The translations under genes were made by a program, and so were the position numbers. DNA of 38,032 nt from Bacteroides sp. (GTDB lineage Bacteria > Bacteroidota > Bacteroidia > Bacteroidales > Bacteroidaceae). Each line of letters starts with the position of its first letter. The first letter of the stretch is position 1. The stretch spans positions 1 through 38,032 of the forward strand of contig NZ_JAICZW010000029.1 of NCBI RefSeq assembly GCF_029057325.1, given 5' to 3'. Positions 16,678 through 26,136 of the stretch are shown in pieces. A model generated the notes under the pieces. That model saw nothing but the letters and a program-made list of their open reading frames with translations. It was not told the DNA's origin and made no database searches.

Positions 16678-18033
16678 ATGGCAGGACAAAAAACACCCAC
16701 GGCGTTGGGTACAGAAAGTATAGGAAAACTACTGATGCAATATGCCATTCCGGCAATTATTGCGATGACGGCCTCTTCTTTATATAATATGGTGGACAGC
16801 ATCTTCATCGGTCACGGTGTAGGCACGATGGCTATTTCGGGTTTGGCGCTGACCTTTCCGCTGATGAACCTTTCGGCGGCCTTCGGCTCGCTGGTGGGCG
16901 TGGGAGCTTCGACACTGATTTCCGTCAAGTTAGGACAAAGAGATTATGACACGGCGCAGCGGGTGCTGGGCAATGTGTTTGTGCTGAACATTCTGTTGGG
17001 CTTGGCGCTGACTGTGGTGGTGATGTGCTTTCTGGACCCCATTCTTTACTTTTTCGGCGGAAGCGACCAGACGGTGGGCTATGCGCGCGACTATATGCAG
17101 ATTATCCTGCTGGGCAACGTTGTCACCCATCTCTATCTGGGGCTGAACGCCGTGTTGCGTTCTTCGGGACATCCGCAGAAGGCGATGTATGCCACCATCA
17201 CCACGGTGGTGGTGAACACCATTCTCGACCCGATTTTCATCTATGGCTTCGATTGGGGCATCCGTGGGGCGGCGATTGCCACCATCCTGGCGCAGATGCT
17301 TTCGCTGGCGTGGCAGTGCCGCCTGTTCTGCGACAAGGACGAGCTGTTGCATTTCCACCGGGGCATCTTCCGGTTGCGTCGCAAGATTGTGCTCGATTCG
17401 CTTGCCATCGGCATGTCTCCCTTCCTAATGAATCTGGCGGCGTGCTTCATCGTGATTATCGTCAACCAGGGGATGAAGGAGCATGGCGGTGACCTTGCCA
17501 TCGGCGCGTTCGGCATCGTGAACAGGCTGGTGTTCATTGTCGTGATGATTGTGATGGGGCTGAACCAAGGCATGCAGCCCATTGCCGGCTACAACTTCGG
17601 AGCGCAGCAATACGGGCGTGTCAACAAGGTGCTGCTGCTGACCATCGGCTATGCCACTGCCGTCACTACCTTCGGCTTCCTGGTGGGCATGCTGGCGCCG
17701 GAACTGATGGTGGGCATCTTTACCACCGATGACGAACTGATAGCGCTTGCGGCGCGCGGGCTGCGCATCACAGTGGTGTTCTTCCCCATCATCGGTTTCC
17801 AGATGGTGACTTCCAACTTCTTCCAGAGTATCGGCATGGCAAGCAAGGCGATATTCCTTTCTCTGAGCCGGCAGATGCTGATATTGCTTCCGTGTCTGCT
17901 CATCCTGCCGCGGTTCTATGGATTGGCGGGTGTGTGGTACAGCATGCCGGTGTCCGACCTTCTTGCCAGCCTGATAGCATTGGCGATGTTGATGGCGCAG
18001 TTCCGCAAGTTCAAGGTCAAGGCGGGAGAGTGA
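16678..18033 (+). CDS. MATE family multidrug/cation efflux transporter
   Basis: 451 residues with about 12 hydrophobic spans. ESIGKLLMQYAIPAIIAMTASSLYNMVDSIFIGHGVGTMAISGLALTFP is the classic first half of the NorM/DinF/MepA-like MATE domain. The second repeat begins near IVLDSLAIGMSPFLMNLAACF, with MGLNQGMQPIAGYNFGAQ. It would export organic cations or other compounds using a Na+ or H+ gradient; substrates cannot be predicted. It has its own promoter and stands alone on the plus strand. Confidence 0.92.
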   Translation: MAGQKTPTALGTESIGKLLMQYAIPAIIAMTASSLYNMVDSIFIGHGVGTMAISGLALTFPLMNLSAAFGSLVGVGASTLISVKLGQRDYDTAQRVLGNVFVLNILLGLALTVVVMCFLDPILYFFGGSDQTVGYARDYMQIILLGNVVTHLYLGLNAVLRSSGHPQKAMYATITTVVVNTILDPIFIYGFDWGIRGAAIATILAQMLSLAWQCRLFCDKDELLHFHRGIFRLRRKIVLDSLAIGMSPFLMNLAACFIVIIVNQGMKEHGGDLAIGAFGIVNRLVFIVVMIVMGLNQGMQPIAGYNFGAQQYGRVNKVLLLTIGYATAVTTFGFLVGMLAPELMVGIFTTDDELIALAARGLRITVVFFPIIGFQMVTSNFFQSIGMASKAIFLSLSRQMLILLPCLLILPRFYGLAGVWYSMPVSDLLASLIALAMLMAQFRKFKVKAGE

Positions 18034-18164
18034 TTGTATTTCCCAATTTCCCATGGTGACTGTGTTTGCCGCAAAAGTGATGAATCAGATTTAATATCCG
18101 ACAGGGGAGGTGGAATACCTTTGCCTCTTTGGGTGAGATGCCCTTTGAGATTTTCAGCATTTTT

Positions 18165-18195
18165 TTTGCAGAACCTGACAAATGTGTTACATTTG
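18165..18195 (+). promoter_or_regulatory. Full-consensus promoter for the cytidylate-kinase-like gene
   Basis: TTTG (18165-18168), 19 nt, TACATTTG (18188-18195). The expected start near 18202 leaves about 27 nt before ATG 18229. A second TACCTTTG at 18116-18123 lacks a good -33 partner. Confidence 0.75.
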
Positions 18196-18228
18196 CAATA
18201 TGTAGAATCACTATAAAGAAGTATCGGT

Positions 18229-18858
18229 ATGAACGGTAATTTTATAATCAATATAGGCCGTCAGTTAGGCAGTGGCGGACGGGAGATAGGCGAGAAACTG
18301 GCAACTCGTATGGGAATTGGCTTTTATGACAAGGAGCTGATTCAACTGGCTTCCGAAGAGAGCGGCCTCTGCTGCGAGTTTTTTGAAAGGGCCGACGAGA
18401 AGGCTTCTCAAGGCATCATCGGCGGGCTGCTTGGCATGCGTTTTCCCTTTGTCGGCGACGGTGCCATTCCTGTCACAAACTGCTTGAGCAACGATGCCCT
18501 GTTCAAGGTGCAGAGCGACGTGATACGCAAGCTGGCGGAAGAGAAATCTTGTCTGTTCGTGGGCCGCTGTGCCGATTATATCTTGCGCGATAATCCTCGT
18601 TGTGTCAATGTGTTCATCTCCTGTTCCAATGAAGAACGCATCAGGCGCCTCTGCCAGATTCATTCCATTTCCGAACACGTGGCAGAGGAAATGATGAACA
18701 AGGCAGATAAGAAACGCGCCGAATACTACAATTATTACAGCTACAAGAAGTGGGGAGCTGCCGAGACATACCACCTGTGCATCGACTCTTCCGTGCTGGG
18801 CATCGATGCTACGGTGGACTTTGTAGAGGAGTTTGCGAAAAGAAAGCTGGGAATCTGA
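18229..18858 (+). CDS. Cytidylate kinase-like family protein (Cytidylate_kin2 type)
   Basis: 209 residues. FIINIGRQLGSGGREIGEKLATRMGIGFYDKELIQLASEESG is the modified P-loop and following helix of the cytidylate-kinase-like family (GRQLGSGG replaces a canonical GxxxxGK[ST]). CLFVGRCADYILRD and ADKKRAEYYNYYSYKKWG match the conserved later segments. True CMP kinase is a different protein, so the substrate here is uncertain. It runs toward ruvA with an 11-bp gap and has its own promoter. Confidence 0.82.
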   Translation: MNGNFIINIGRQLGSGGREIGEKLATRMGIGFYDKELIQLASEESGLCCEFFERADEKASQGIIGGLLGMRFPFVGDGAIPVTNCLSNDALFKVQSDVIRKLAEEKSCLFVGRCADYILRDNPRCVNVFISCSNEERIRRLCQIHSISEHVAEEMMNKADKKRAEYYNYYSYKKWGAAETYHLCIDSSVLGIDATVDFVEEFAKRKLGI

Positions 18859-18869
18859 GAAGGGAGCCG

Positions 18870-19475
18870 TTACAATCTTTTCAGTGCCAGCTTGATGACC
18901 TGTTCCACCGGCGTGCTTGGGTCTTCTTTCAAGATGGCGAGCACCACCTTCTGTGAAGGGGCTTGCGCAAATCCAAGCATGGTCAGGGCGGCTATCGCTT
19001 CTTCCTGTACTTGTGCATTGGCGGCGTTCAGTGTCGCTATGCCGGTGCCTCCTGCGCTGTCGGTTGCAACCGCGCCGGTCTTTATCTTGTCTTTCAGGTC
19101 CACAATTATCCGTTGGGCGGTCTTCAGCCCGATTCCTTTGACGGTTTTCAGCAGATGGGCATTCTCTGTGCTGATGACGTTTGTCAGTTCCGATGGCGAT
19201 AGTGCCGACAGAATCATGCGGGCCGTGTTTCCGCCGATGCCCGATACGGAGATGAGCAGCAGGAAGAGTTCGCGCTCCTGCTTGTCGGCAAAGCCATAGA
19301 GGACGTAAGCGTCTTCGCGGATGGCTTCGTAGATGTAGAGTTTGCACTCTTTCTTGCCCTGGATGGCGGCATACGTGTTCAGGGAGATGCTGATGCCATA
19401 TCCCAATCCGTTGCAGTCCACTACGGCGGTGGCGGGAGTCAGTTCGGCTATTTCGCCTTTGATGTATTCTATCAT
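18870..19475 (-). CDS. ruvA: Holliday junction branch migration protein RuvA
   Basis: 201 residues. [38 protein letters not shown] is the N-terminal OB fold that contacts the junction. Two helix-hairpin-helix motifs follow, at [17 protein letters not shown] and [19 protein letters not shown]. The C-terminal three-helix domain ([21 protein letters not shown]) binds RuvB. A TACATTCG at 19528-19535 on the minus strand is a weak -7 candidate. It is monocistronic here and divergent from ddh. Confidence 0.95.
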   Translation of the reverse strand: MIEYIKGEIAELTPATAVVDCNGLGYGISISLNTYAAIQGKKECKLYIYEAIREDAYVLYGFADKQERELFLLLISVSGIGGNTARMILSALSPSELTNVISTENAHLLKTVKGIGLKTAQRIIVDLKDKIKTGAVATDSAGGTGIATLNAANAQVQEEAIAALTMLGFAQAPSQKVVLAILKEDPSTPVEQVIKLALKRL

Positions 19476-19634
19476 AATTTCAGGTTGCTTATTGGGTTTG
19501 AAGTGCGTTTTGCATGCATATTGCCTGCGAATGTAGGGATTATTCTTGAACTTTCAGGCACTAAAAAAAGAAAAACTGTGTAAAAGGGCAGGAAGTTTTG
19601 CCTTGCTTCTGTCTGTGGAATAAATGAAAATGCT

Positions 19635-19642
19635 TACTTTTG
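19635..19642 (+). promoter_or_regulatory. Probable -7 element for ddh
   Basis: TACTTTTG matches TAnnTTTG. The best upstream partner is TCTG at 19612-19615 (19-nt spacing), one mismatch from TTTG. The predicted leader is about 36 nt. Confidence 0.5.
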
Positions 19643-19684
19643 CACCGATAAAGTGGAAAACTGATAACTAAAACTATAAAAAGA

Positions 19685-20584
19685 ATGAAAAAAGTAAGAG
19701 CAGCCATCGTTGGTTATGGCAATATCGGGCACTATGTGCTCGAAGCCCTGCAAGCGGCTTCCGACTTTGAAGTGGCCGGTGTAGTGCGTCGTTCCGGAGC
19801 AGAAAACTGTCCGGAGGAACTGAAGAAATATCCCGTTGTGAAGAGTGTCAAGGAGTTGGAGGATGTGGATGTCGCCATTCTCTGTACGCCTACCCGCAAG
19901 GTAGAGGAGTATGCCAAAGAAATCCTTGCCTTGGGCATCCACACAGTGGATAGCTTCGACATCCATACAGGCATCACGGACTTGCGCCGTACGCTGGATG
20001 CGGAAGCGAAAGCCCACAACTCCGTCTCCATCATTTCTGCCGGATGGGATCCGGGAAGCGACTCCATTGTACGCACCCTGCTCGAAGCCATCGCCCCGAA
20101 AGGCATTACCTATACCAACTTCGGCCCGGGCATGAGCATGGGACACACCGTAGCCGTGAAAGCTGTGGAAGGAGTGAAGGCCGCCCTCTCCATGACCATC
20201 CCCACGGGAACCGGCATTCACCGCCGCATGGTGTATATAGAACTGAAGGAAGGCTACGATTTTGATAAGGTGGCAGCCGCCATCAAGGCCGACCCCTATT
20301 TCGTGAATGATGAGACGCACGTCAAGCTTGTTTCAAGTGTGGACGCACTCCTTGATATGGGGCATGGCGTGAACCTGACCCGCAAGGGTGTGTCCGGCAA
20401 GACGCAGAACCAGCTCTTTGAGTTCAACATGCGCATCAACAACCCCGCCCTTACGGCACAGGTGCTGGTATGCGTGGCTCGTGCTTCCATGCGTCAGCAG
20501 CCCGGTTGCTATACGATGGTGGAGATTCCGGTCATCGACCTTTTGCCGGGCGACCGCGAGGAGTGGATCGGACATCTGGTATAA
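19685..20584 (+). CDS. ddh: meso-Diaminopimelate D-dehydrogenase
   Basis: 299 residues. One-step, NADPH-dependent reductive amination of tetrahydrodipicolinate to meso-DAP, feeding lysine and peptidoglycan synthesis. The N-terminal Rossmann motif is AAIVGYGNIGHYVLEAL. VAILCTPTRKVEEYA, SIISAGWDPGSDSIVRTLLEAI and YTNFGPGMSMGHTVAVKAVEGVKAAL are distinctive substrate- and dimer-region segments of Ddh. Closely related enzymes are about 300-320 residues long. It is a single-gene unit, ending at a strong bidirectional terminator. Confidence 0.93.
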   Translation: MKKVRAAIVGYGNIGHYVLEALQAASDFEVAGVVRRSGAENCPEELKKYPVVKSVKELEDVDVAILCTPTRKVEEYAKEILALGIHTVDSFDIHTGITDLRRTLDAEAKAHNSVSIISAGWDPGSDSIVRTLLEAIAPKGITYTNFGPGMSMGHTVAVKAVEGVKAALSMTIPTGTGIHRRMVYIELKEGYDFDKVAAAIKADPYFVNDETHVKLVSSVDALLDMGHGVNLTRKGVSGKTQNQLFEFNMRINNPALTAQVLVCVARASMRQQPGCYTMVEIPVIDLLPGDREEWIGHLV

Positions 20585-20652
20585 AAGGATACAAGAGTTA
20601 AAGGTATTAGAGCCGATACTCTTGGGTATAACGACGCCATTCGTCCATAAAC

Positions 20653-20714
20653 AAAGCCCTCACTCACTGCCGGAATACCAATTATCGTATTTCCGGCAAT
20701 GGGTGAGGGCTTTT
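20653..20714. terminator. Bidirectional terminator between ddh and rseP
   Basis: A long stem pairs 20653-20678 with 20687-20713, with two mismatches and one bulge. It is anchored by AAAGCCCTCAC and GTGAGGGCTTT and flanked by A- and T-runs, so it can end transcription from both ddh (plus) and rseP (minus). Confidence 0.85.
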
Positions 20715-20738
20715 GCTATAAGAAGTCAGATTCTCTTT

Positions 20739-22070
20739 TTAGAAGAGAAACCGCAATATATCGTTAAAGTTCGCCCACAATAGCAGACCGAACAAAAGGA
20801 ACATGCCCACCATCTGCGCATGCTCCATGAACTTGTCGCTGGGCTTGCGGCGTGCTATGATTTCGTACATCAGGAACAGGACGTGTCCGCCGTCCAGTGC
20901 AGGGATGGGCAGGATGTTCATAAAGGCCAGGATGATGGAGAGGAAGGCCGTCATGTACCAGAACTGGTGCCAGTCCCAAGTAGCAGGGAAGATGCTGCCG
21001 ATGGTGCCGAAACCTCCGAGCTGCTTGGCTCCCTCTTTGGAGAAGAGGTATTTCATCTGTCCTACATATCCTTTCAAGGTATTTACTCCCAAAGCGATGC
21101 CGGCGGGGAAGGAGGAGAAGAAGTTATACTCCTTACGGACAACGGGCAGCAGCTTGTCAGTGGCGGTGCGTGCCATTATACCGATCTCATAATTGGCATC
21201 GGTTGTCAGGCTGAGGGTATCTGTCATGCCGTTGCGGACGTAGGTTAACACGATTTCATGGGAGGCATCGGCTTTCTGGCGTTTCAGCATCTCTTCTTTA
21301 AAATCGAAATAGGCGATTTTCTTACTATCCAGGTGGGTGATGCTGTCGCCCGCTTGCAGACCTGCCACAGCGGCGGGGCGTCCGGCAGATACACTGTCGA
21401 TGACAAACGGGAAACGGAAACTGGCGAAGCGTACGCTGTCTGCCAGCAGGCGGTTCATCATGTCTTCGGGAATATAGACGGATGCGGGCTTCCCGTCACG
21501 GAGCACGCTCACCTGACGGGCATCGACTATGCTGGTCAGCAGGTCTCCATCGTAACGTTCGAACGGCACTCCGTCGGCAGACAGCAGGATATCGCCGTCT
21601 TGAAAGCCAATCGCCTTGGCCGTTTCGTTGAAGTCCATGCCCAACGGCACTTGCTGTACGGGGATGTATTCATCGCCCCATTTGAACAATATCATGGAGT
21701 AGATGAACAAGGCGAGCAGGAAGTTGAACAACACGCCGCCCACCATAATCAGCAGACGTTGCCAGGCCGGTTTGGCACGGAATTCCCACGGTTGCATGGG
21801 CTGTTTCATCTGTTCCAGGTCCATGGATTCGTCTATCATACCGGCAATTTTCACGTAGCCGCCCAAAGGCAACCAGCCGATGCCGTATTCCGTTTCACTG
21901 TTTTTAGGCTTGAACTTGAATAAAGTGAACCACGGGTCAAAGAACAGACAGAACTTTTCTACCCGTGTCTTGAACAGACGTGCAAAAAGAAAGTGTCCCC
22001 CCTCATGAATGATAACGAGCAACGAAAGGCTCATAACGAGTTGCAGGGTACGAATTAAGAATGTTTCCAT
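20739..22070 (-). CDS. rseP: RIP site-2 metalloprotease RseP
   Basis: 443 residues, an intramembrane zinc protease that cuts membrane-bound anti-sigma factors and signal-peptide remnants. The HEGGH motif lies at residues 22-26 in the first transmembrane segment, and the LDG motif (NILPIPALDGGH) at 392-394. A PDZ-type domain sits between (GRPAAVAGLQAGDSITHLDSKKI, about 205-235). GWLPLGGYVKIAGM is the conserved membrane-reentrant region. It is last in the tsaB-to-rseP series, about 100 nt after dxr. Confidence 0.94.
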   Translation of the reverse strand: METFLIRTLQLVMSLSLLVIIHEGGHFLFARLFKTRVEKFCLFFDPWFTLFKFKPKNSETEYGIGWLPLGGYVKIAGMIDESMDLEQMKQPMQPWEFRAKPAWQRLLIMVGGVLFNFLLALFIYSMILFKWGDEYIPVQQVPLGMDFNETAKAIGFQDGDILLSADGVPFERYDGDLLTSIVDARQVSVLRDGKPASVYIPEDMMNRLLADSVRFASFRFPFVIDSVSAGRPAAVAGLQAGDSITHLDSKKIAYFDFKEEMLKRQKADASHEIVLTYVRNGMTDTLSLTTDANYEIGIMARTATDKLLPVVRKEYNFFSSFPAGIALGVNTLKGYVGQMKYLFSKEGAKQLGGFGTIGSIFPATWDWHQFWYMTAFLSIILAFMNILPIPALDGGHVLFLMYEIIARRKPSDKFMEHAQMVGMFLLFGLLLWANFNDILRFLF

Positions 22071-22082
22071 TTTCAGAGTTAT

Positions 22083-22176
22083 GTTTTATAATTTATGAAT
22101 TATAATTTCAGATTTATGATTGATATGCTTGGCAATGTCTCGCAAGTCAGGTCATAAATCTGAAATCTAAAATCTT
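22083..22176. repeat. AT-rich stem-loop (ATTTATGATTTCAGATT family) between rseP and dxr
   Basis: ATTTCAGATTTATGA (22105-22119) is perfectly complementary to 22152-22166, around a 32-nt loop of unrelated sequence. Confidence 0.65.
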
Positions 22177-23321
22177 AAAGTTTCCATCGCTATCCTTCTG
22201 GCTTCTGCATCGGTGGCGACATAGTCATCGTAAGTGGGCTTCTGTATGAAAGATACGCGTGCCATGGTTTTCTCTATGACGTCGCTCATACCGAGGAATG
22301 AAATTTTGTCTTGCAGGAAGGCGGCGACCACCACTTCATTGGCCGCATTGACGATGCAGGGCATATTGCCGGCACGGTGCAGCGCTTCGTAGGCCAGTGC
22401 CAGGTTGCGGAAGCGGGTGGTGTCCGGCTGCTCGAACGTCAGTTCCGTGCACAGCTTGAAGTCCAAGCGGGGGAAAGAAGAGGATAGTCGGTCGGGATAG
22501 GAGAAGGCATACTGGATGGGCAAGCGCATATCCGGCATGCCTAATTGCGCTTTCACGGCACCGTCCTCAAATTGCACCATGGAATGGATGATGGATTGCG
22601 GATGCACCACCACTTCTATCTGGTCGGGGCGCACGCCGAACAGCCATTTGGCTTCGATGACCTCGAATCCTTTGTTCATCATCGAGGCAGAGTCGATGGT
22701 GATTTTGGCTCCCATCTCCCAGTTGGGGTGCTTCAATGCTTGCGCTTTGGTGACGGTTGCCAGTTGCTCCATCGTACAGGTGCGGAACGGGCCTCCGGAG
22801 GCGGTCAGTATCACTTTCTCTATCGCGTTGCCTATCTCTCCGGTCAGGCATTGGAATACGGCGGAGTGTTCGGAATCGACGGGCAGGATGGGTACACCGT
22901 TGAGGCGTGCCAGTTCATTGATGAGTTCTCCTGCCACTACCAATGTCTCTTTGTTGGCAAGGGCTATCGTTTTGCGGGCACGGATGGCGTTCATGGTCGG
23001 TTTCAGTCCGGCGTAGCCCACCATGGCGGTCAATACGATGTCGATAGGTTTTTCGCTCACAATCTGGCAAAGTGCCTCTTCGCCGGCATATACCTTGATG
23101 GGCAGGTCGGCAAGCGCTTCTTTCAGTTGCGGGTATTTCGATTCGTTGGCTATCACCACTGCCTCAGGCTTGAATTTTCGTGCCTGGGCTATAAGTTCTT
23201 CCACCCGGTTGTTGGCGGTCAATACGTATGCTTCGTATTGGTCGGGATGCTCTTCGATGACTTGCAGTGCCTGTGTACCGATGGAACCGGTAGATCCAAG
23301 TATGGCTATTTGTTTTTTCAT
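22167..23321 (-). CDS. dxr: 1-deoxy-D-xylulose 5-phosphate reductoisomerase
   Basis: 384 residues. Second step of the MEP isoprenoid pathway (DXP to MEP). The NADPH-binding N-terminus is IAILGSTGSIGTQALQVIEEHPD. LANKETLVVAGELI, ILPVDSEHSAVFQCL (metal-binding region), LTASGGPFR and HPNWEMGAKITIDSASMMNKGFEVIEAKWLF are diagnostic. It lies directly after the M23 peptidase gene (2-nt gap), suggesting translational coupling. Confidence 0.96.
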   Translation of the reverse strand: MKKQIAILGSTGSIGTQALQVIEEHPDQYEAYVLTANNRVEELIAQARKFKPEAVVIANESKYPQLKEALADLPIKVYAGEEALCQIVSEKPIDIVLTAMVGYAGLKPTMNAIRARKTIALANKETLVVAGELINELARLNGVPILPVDSEHSAVFQCLTGEIGNAIEKVILTASGGPFRTCTMEQLATVTKAQALKHPNWEMGAKITIDSASMMNKGFEVIEAKWLFGVRPDQIEVVVHPQSIIHSMVQFEDGAVKAQLGMPDMRLPIQYAFSYPDRLSSSFPRLDFKLCTELTFEQPDTTRFRNLALAYEALHRAGNMPCIVNAANEVVVAAFLQDKISFLGMSDVIEKTMARVSFIQKPTYDDYVATDAEARRIAMETLRF

Positions 23322-23323
23322 AA

Positions 23324-24190
23324 TTAAAATACGATATATAGTTCCGGGTTGATGGCTCTTCCTCTATGCCACAACTCGAAGTGGAGATGTGGCCCGGTAG
23401 TCAATTGCCCGGTGTTTCCTACTAATGCGATGGCTTCGCCTCCCTTTACGGCATCTCCCTCCTGTTTCAGCAGTGAGCCGCAATGCTTGTAAACAGATAC
23501 GAAGTCTTGGCTGTGTTGTATCTCTATCAGATAGCCTGTTTCGGCTGTATAAGTACTCAGTATAACGGTGCCGTCCAGGGTTGCCACCACGCTTTCACCC
23601 GAATTGGCGGCGATATCGGTACCAAAATGTTTTCTTTCGACATTGAAGGTGCCCGAAATCATGCCGTTGGTCGGTCGGTAGAAAATCAATCCATCCGTAT
23701 CGGGACGGGCGGTGATGCTTGTCAGGTTGTATTTTTCCGTCTCCTCATATTGTTTGCGGAATTCGGTCTCCCGCTGTGTCCGTTCCATGAGTGAGTCTTC
23801 GCGGATGTTGGTCAGCGAGTCGATGGAGTGCACGGTATCCGCCTTTACCTTGCCTTGGAAGATGTCCTGGATGTTCATGATGTAAAGCTGCTGTCTATCC
23901 ACCAATTGCTGGAGTGAGTCCACACGCAGGGCGTTTTCCACCACCTGGGCGCGTACCTCGCTGTTCATGTAGCCGGGCAGGTAGTTGCGCAAGGGGGTGA
24001 AGGCGATGATGAGGGAGGCTATCAGGAACAGAACGGTCAGTACAGAAAGCAATACGGATATTCCGTTCAGTTTGGATACGCGTAGTCCCACCACCTCTTC
24101 AAGCGTATTCTCGTTGATGATGGTCAGCTTATATTTGAACTTGATGTTGTTCCAAAAAGCCTTGTTCCTTTTTTTCTTCTTTTTCTCCAA
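23324..24190 (-). CDS. M23 (LytM-type) peptidase, membrane anchored
   Basis: 288 residues. A Lys-rich N-terminus (MEKKKKKRNK) and one transmembrane segment at about 45-66 anchor it in the inner membrane. A Glu/Gln-rich region (about 80-155) looks coiled-coil. The M23 domain (about 170-288) keeps His188 and Asp192 (KHFGTDIAA) and His268/His270 (GPHLHFELW), so it should be an active zinc endopeptidase on peptidoglycan cross-bridges or a cell-wall remodelling partner. It lies between rimM and dxr. Confidence 0.9.
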   Translation of the reverse strand: MEKKKKKRNKAFWNNIKFKYKLTIINENTLEEVVGLRVSKLNGISVLLSVLTVLFLIASLIIAFTPLRNYLPGYMNSEVRAQVVENALRVDSLQQLVDRQQLYIMNIQDIFQGKVKADTVHSIDSLTNIREDSLMERTQRETEFRKQYEETEKYNLTSITARPDTDGLIFYRPTNGMISGTFNVERKHFGTDIAANSGESVVATLDGTVILSTYTAETGYLIEIQHSQDFVSVYKHCGSLLKQEGDAVKGGEAIALVGNTGQLTTGPHLHFELWHRGRAINPELYIVF

Positions 24191-24234
24191 TTGCTTTCTC
24201 TCCTAAATTTAGCAATGTTCTTTTTTAGATTTTC

Positions 24235-24774
24235 TCAATTGAATTCTTCCGTCTCTTCCAATGCCAACAGTCCTTTCGGTAGATCCATGGTGATGACTTT
24301 GTGTTTTTGGTCAATGTCCACGATAAACTCTTCTTGGGCGGGAATCAGCAACTCTTCTCCGTTATAATCTATTATGAACAGGGTGTTGATGGTGGACGTA
24401 TCCACATCCGTAATCTCCCCCAATTTGCCGTGATGTACTTCTTCCACACGGAAACCGACAAAGAAACTCCAACTCAATTCCTCTACTTCGGCCTCTTCCA
24501 CATGCTTGATGGGGAAATAGACTTCGACGTTGGTAAACATGCGGGCGCGTTCCGCCGTGTCCACTCCTTCCAGTTTGACGAGGGCGGTCGTGTCCGAACG
24601 GAAACGATACTCTTCTAAGAAGAAGGGTACCAAAATGCCATCCAACAGACAGACAAGGTATTCCGCTTCCACCCGGTCGAAGATGTCGTCCGTGAAAGTG
24701 AACGATAGTTCCCCATGGATTCCATGAGGTTTATTGAATACACCTATCTTATATACTTCTTCTTTTTTAATCAT
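24235..24774 (-). CDS. rimM: Ribosome maturation factor RimM
   Basis: 179 residues. Binds ribosomal protein S19 during 30S head assembly. [35 protein letters not shown] is the RimM N-terminal barrel, and [33 protein letters not shown] followed by [30 protein letters not shown] is the PRC-type C-terminal barrel. It lies between murA and the M23 gene; in many bacteria it clusters instead with rpsP and trmD. Confidence 0.94.
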   Translation of the reverse strand: MIKKEEVYKIGVFNKPHGIHGELSFTFTDDIFDRVEAEYLVCLLDGILVPFFLEEYRFRSDTTALVKLEGVDTAERARMFTNVEVYFPIKHVEEAEVEELSWSFFVGFRVEEVHHGKLGEITDVDTSTINTLFIIDYNGEELLIPAQEEFIVDIDQKHKVITMDLPKGLLALEETEEFN

Positions 24775-24821
24775 CGCTCAGTCCGATTATTACATTAGCA
24801 TATTTGCATATCCTCACATTC

Positions 24822-26126
24822 TCATATTCTCGTAATCCTCGCTCCCAAAGCATTCAGTCGTCCTTCAATGTTCTGATATCCGCGGTCTATCTGTTCGATG
24901 TTGTGGATGCGGCTGATGCCGTCGGCGCTCATGGCAGCTATCAGCAGGGCGATACCGGCACGGATGTCGGGCGAAGTCATGTTGCCGCCTCGCAATTTGA
25001 AGCCGTGGTTGTGTCCGATGACGACAGCACGGTGCGGGTCGCAGAGAATGATTTGTGCTCCCATGTCTATCAGCTTGTCCACAAAGAACAGGCGGCTTTC
25101 GAACATCTTTTGATGGATGAGCACGCTCCCTTTGGCTTGCGTGGCAACCACCAGCAGCACGCTGAGCAAGTCCGGTGTGAGTCCGGGCCAGGGCGCATCG
25201 GCAATGGTCATGATGGAACCGTCGATAAAGGATTCTATCTGATACCTCTCTTGCGCGGGTACGTAGATATCGTCTCCCCGTTGTTCCATTTGGATGCCGA
25301 GGCGTCGGAAGCTGTCGGGAATGATGCCTAAGTTTTCGTATGAGACGTTCTTGATGGTCAGCTCACTTTGTGTCATGGCTGCCATACCGATGAAACTGCC
25401 CACTTCAATCATGTCGGGCAGAATGGTATGGTCGGCGCCGTGCAGTTCGTTTACCCCTTCGATGGTGAGGAGGTTGGAGGCGATGCCTTCTATCTTGGCT
25501 CCCATCCGGTTCAGCATCCGGCATAACTGTTGTACGTAGGGTTCGCAAGCCGCATTGTAGATGGTTGTTTTTCCTTTGGCCAAAACCGCTGCCATCACGA
25601 TGTTGGCGGTTCCCGTTACCGACGCTTCGTCCAGCAACATATAGGTGCCGTGGAGCTGTTCCGCTGATATCTCGTAAACTTCCCGCTCTTCGTTGTAGGC
25701 GAAGTTGGCGCCCAATCGTTGGATGCCGATGAAGTGGGTGTCCAGACGGCGGCGGCCTATCTTGTCTCCTCCCGGTTTGGAAATCATCGCTTTGCCGAAG
25801 CGTGCCAGCATAGGGCCTACCAGCATGACAGAACCACGGAGGCTGGAACATCTTTTCAGAAACTCGTCGCTTCCCAGATAGGCGAAGTCGATGTTGGCGG
25901 CTTGGAAACTATATGTGTCTATGCCTTCCTTCGATACGCTGACACCCATGTCGCGCATCAACTGGATGAGATTGTTGACGTCCAGTATGTCCGGTATGTT
26001 GTGTACGGTTACTTTGTCGGCTGTGAGCAGCGTGGCACAGATTATCTGCAGAACCTCGTTCTTCGCTCCCTGGGGATGGATGTCGCCGCAGAGCCTGTGT
26101 CCTCCTTCGATTATAAATGATGCCAT
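24822..26126 (-). CDS. murA: UDP-N-acetylglucosamine 1-carboxyvinyltransferase MurA (Asp active-site variant)
   Basis: 434 residues. First committed peptidoglycan step, transferring enolpyruvyl from PEP to UDP-GlcNAc. Lys22-Asn23 (PQGAKNEVLQ) and the EPSP-synthase-like repeats are present. The active-site loop reads SKPGGDKIGRR: the residue normally Cys (Cys115 in E. coli) is Asp121 here, from codon GAC on the minus strand (25764-25766). Cys-to-Asp enzymes in Mycobacterium and Chlamydia are active but not alkylated by fosfomycin, so intrinsic fosfomycin insensitivity of this enzyme is expected. It sits between the DUF4290 gene and rimM. Confidence 0.95.
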   Translation of the reverse strand: MASFIIEGGHRLCGDIHPQGAKNEVLQIICATLLTADKVTVHNIPDILDVNNLIQLMRDMGVSVSKEGIDTYSFQAANIDFAYLGSDEFLKRCSSLRGSVMLVGPMLARFGKAMISKPGGDKIGRRRLDTHFIGIQRLGANFAYNEEREVYEISAEQLHGTYMLLDEASVTGTANIVMAAVLAKGKTTIYNAACEPYVQQLCRMLNRMGAKIEGIASNLLTIEGVNELHGADHTILPDMIEVGSFIGMAAMTQSELTIKNVSYENLGIIPDSFRRLGIQMEQRGDDIYVPAQERYQIESFIDGSIMTIADAPWPGLTPDLLSVLLVVATQAKGSVLIHQKMFESRLFFVDKLIDMGAQIILCDPHRAVVIGHNHGFKLRGGNMTSPDIRAGIALLIAAMSADGISRIHNIEQIDRGYQNIEGRLNALGARITRI

Positions 26127-26136
26127 GGAAAGGGTT

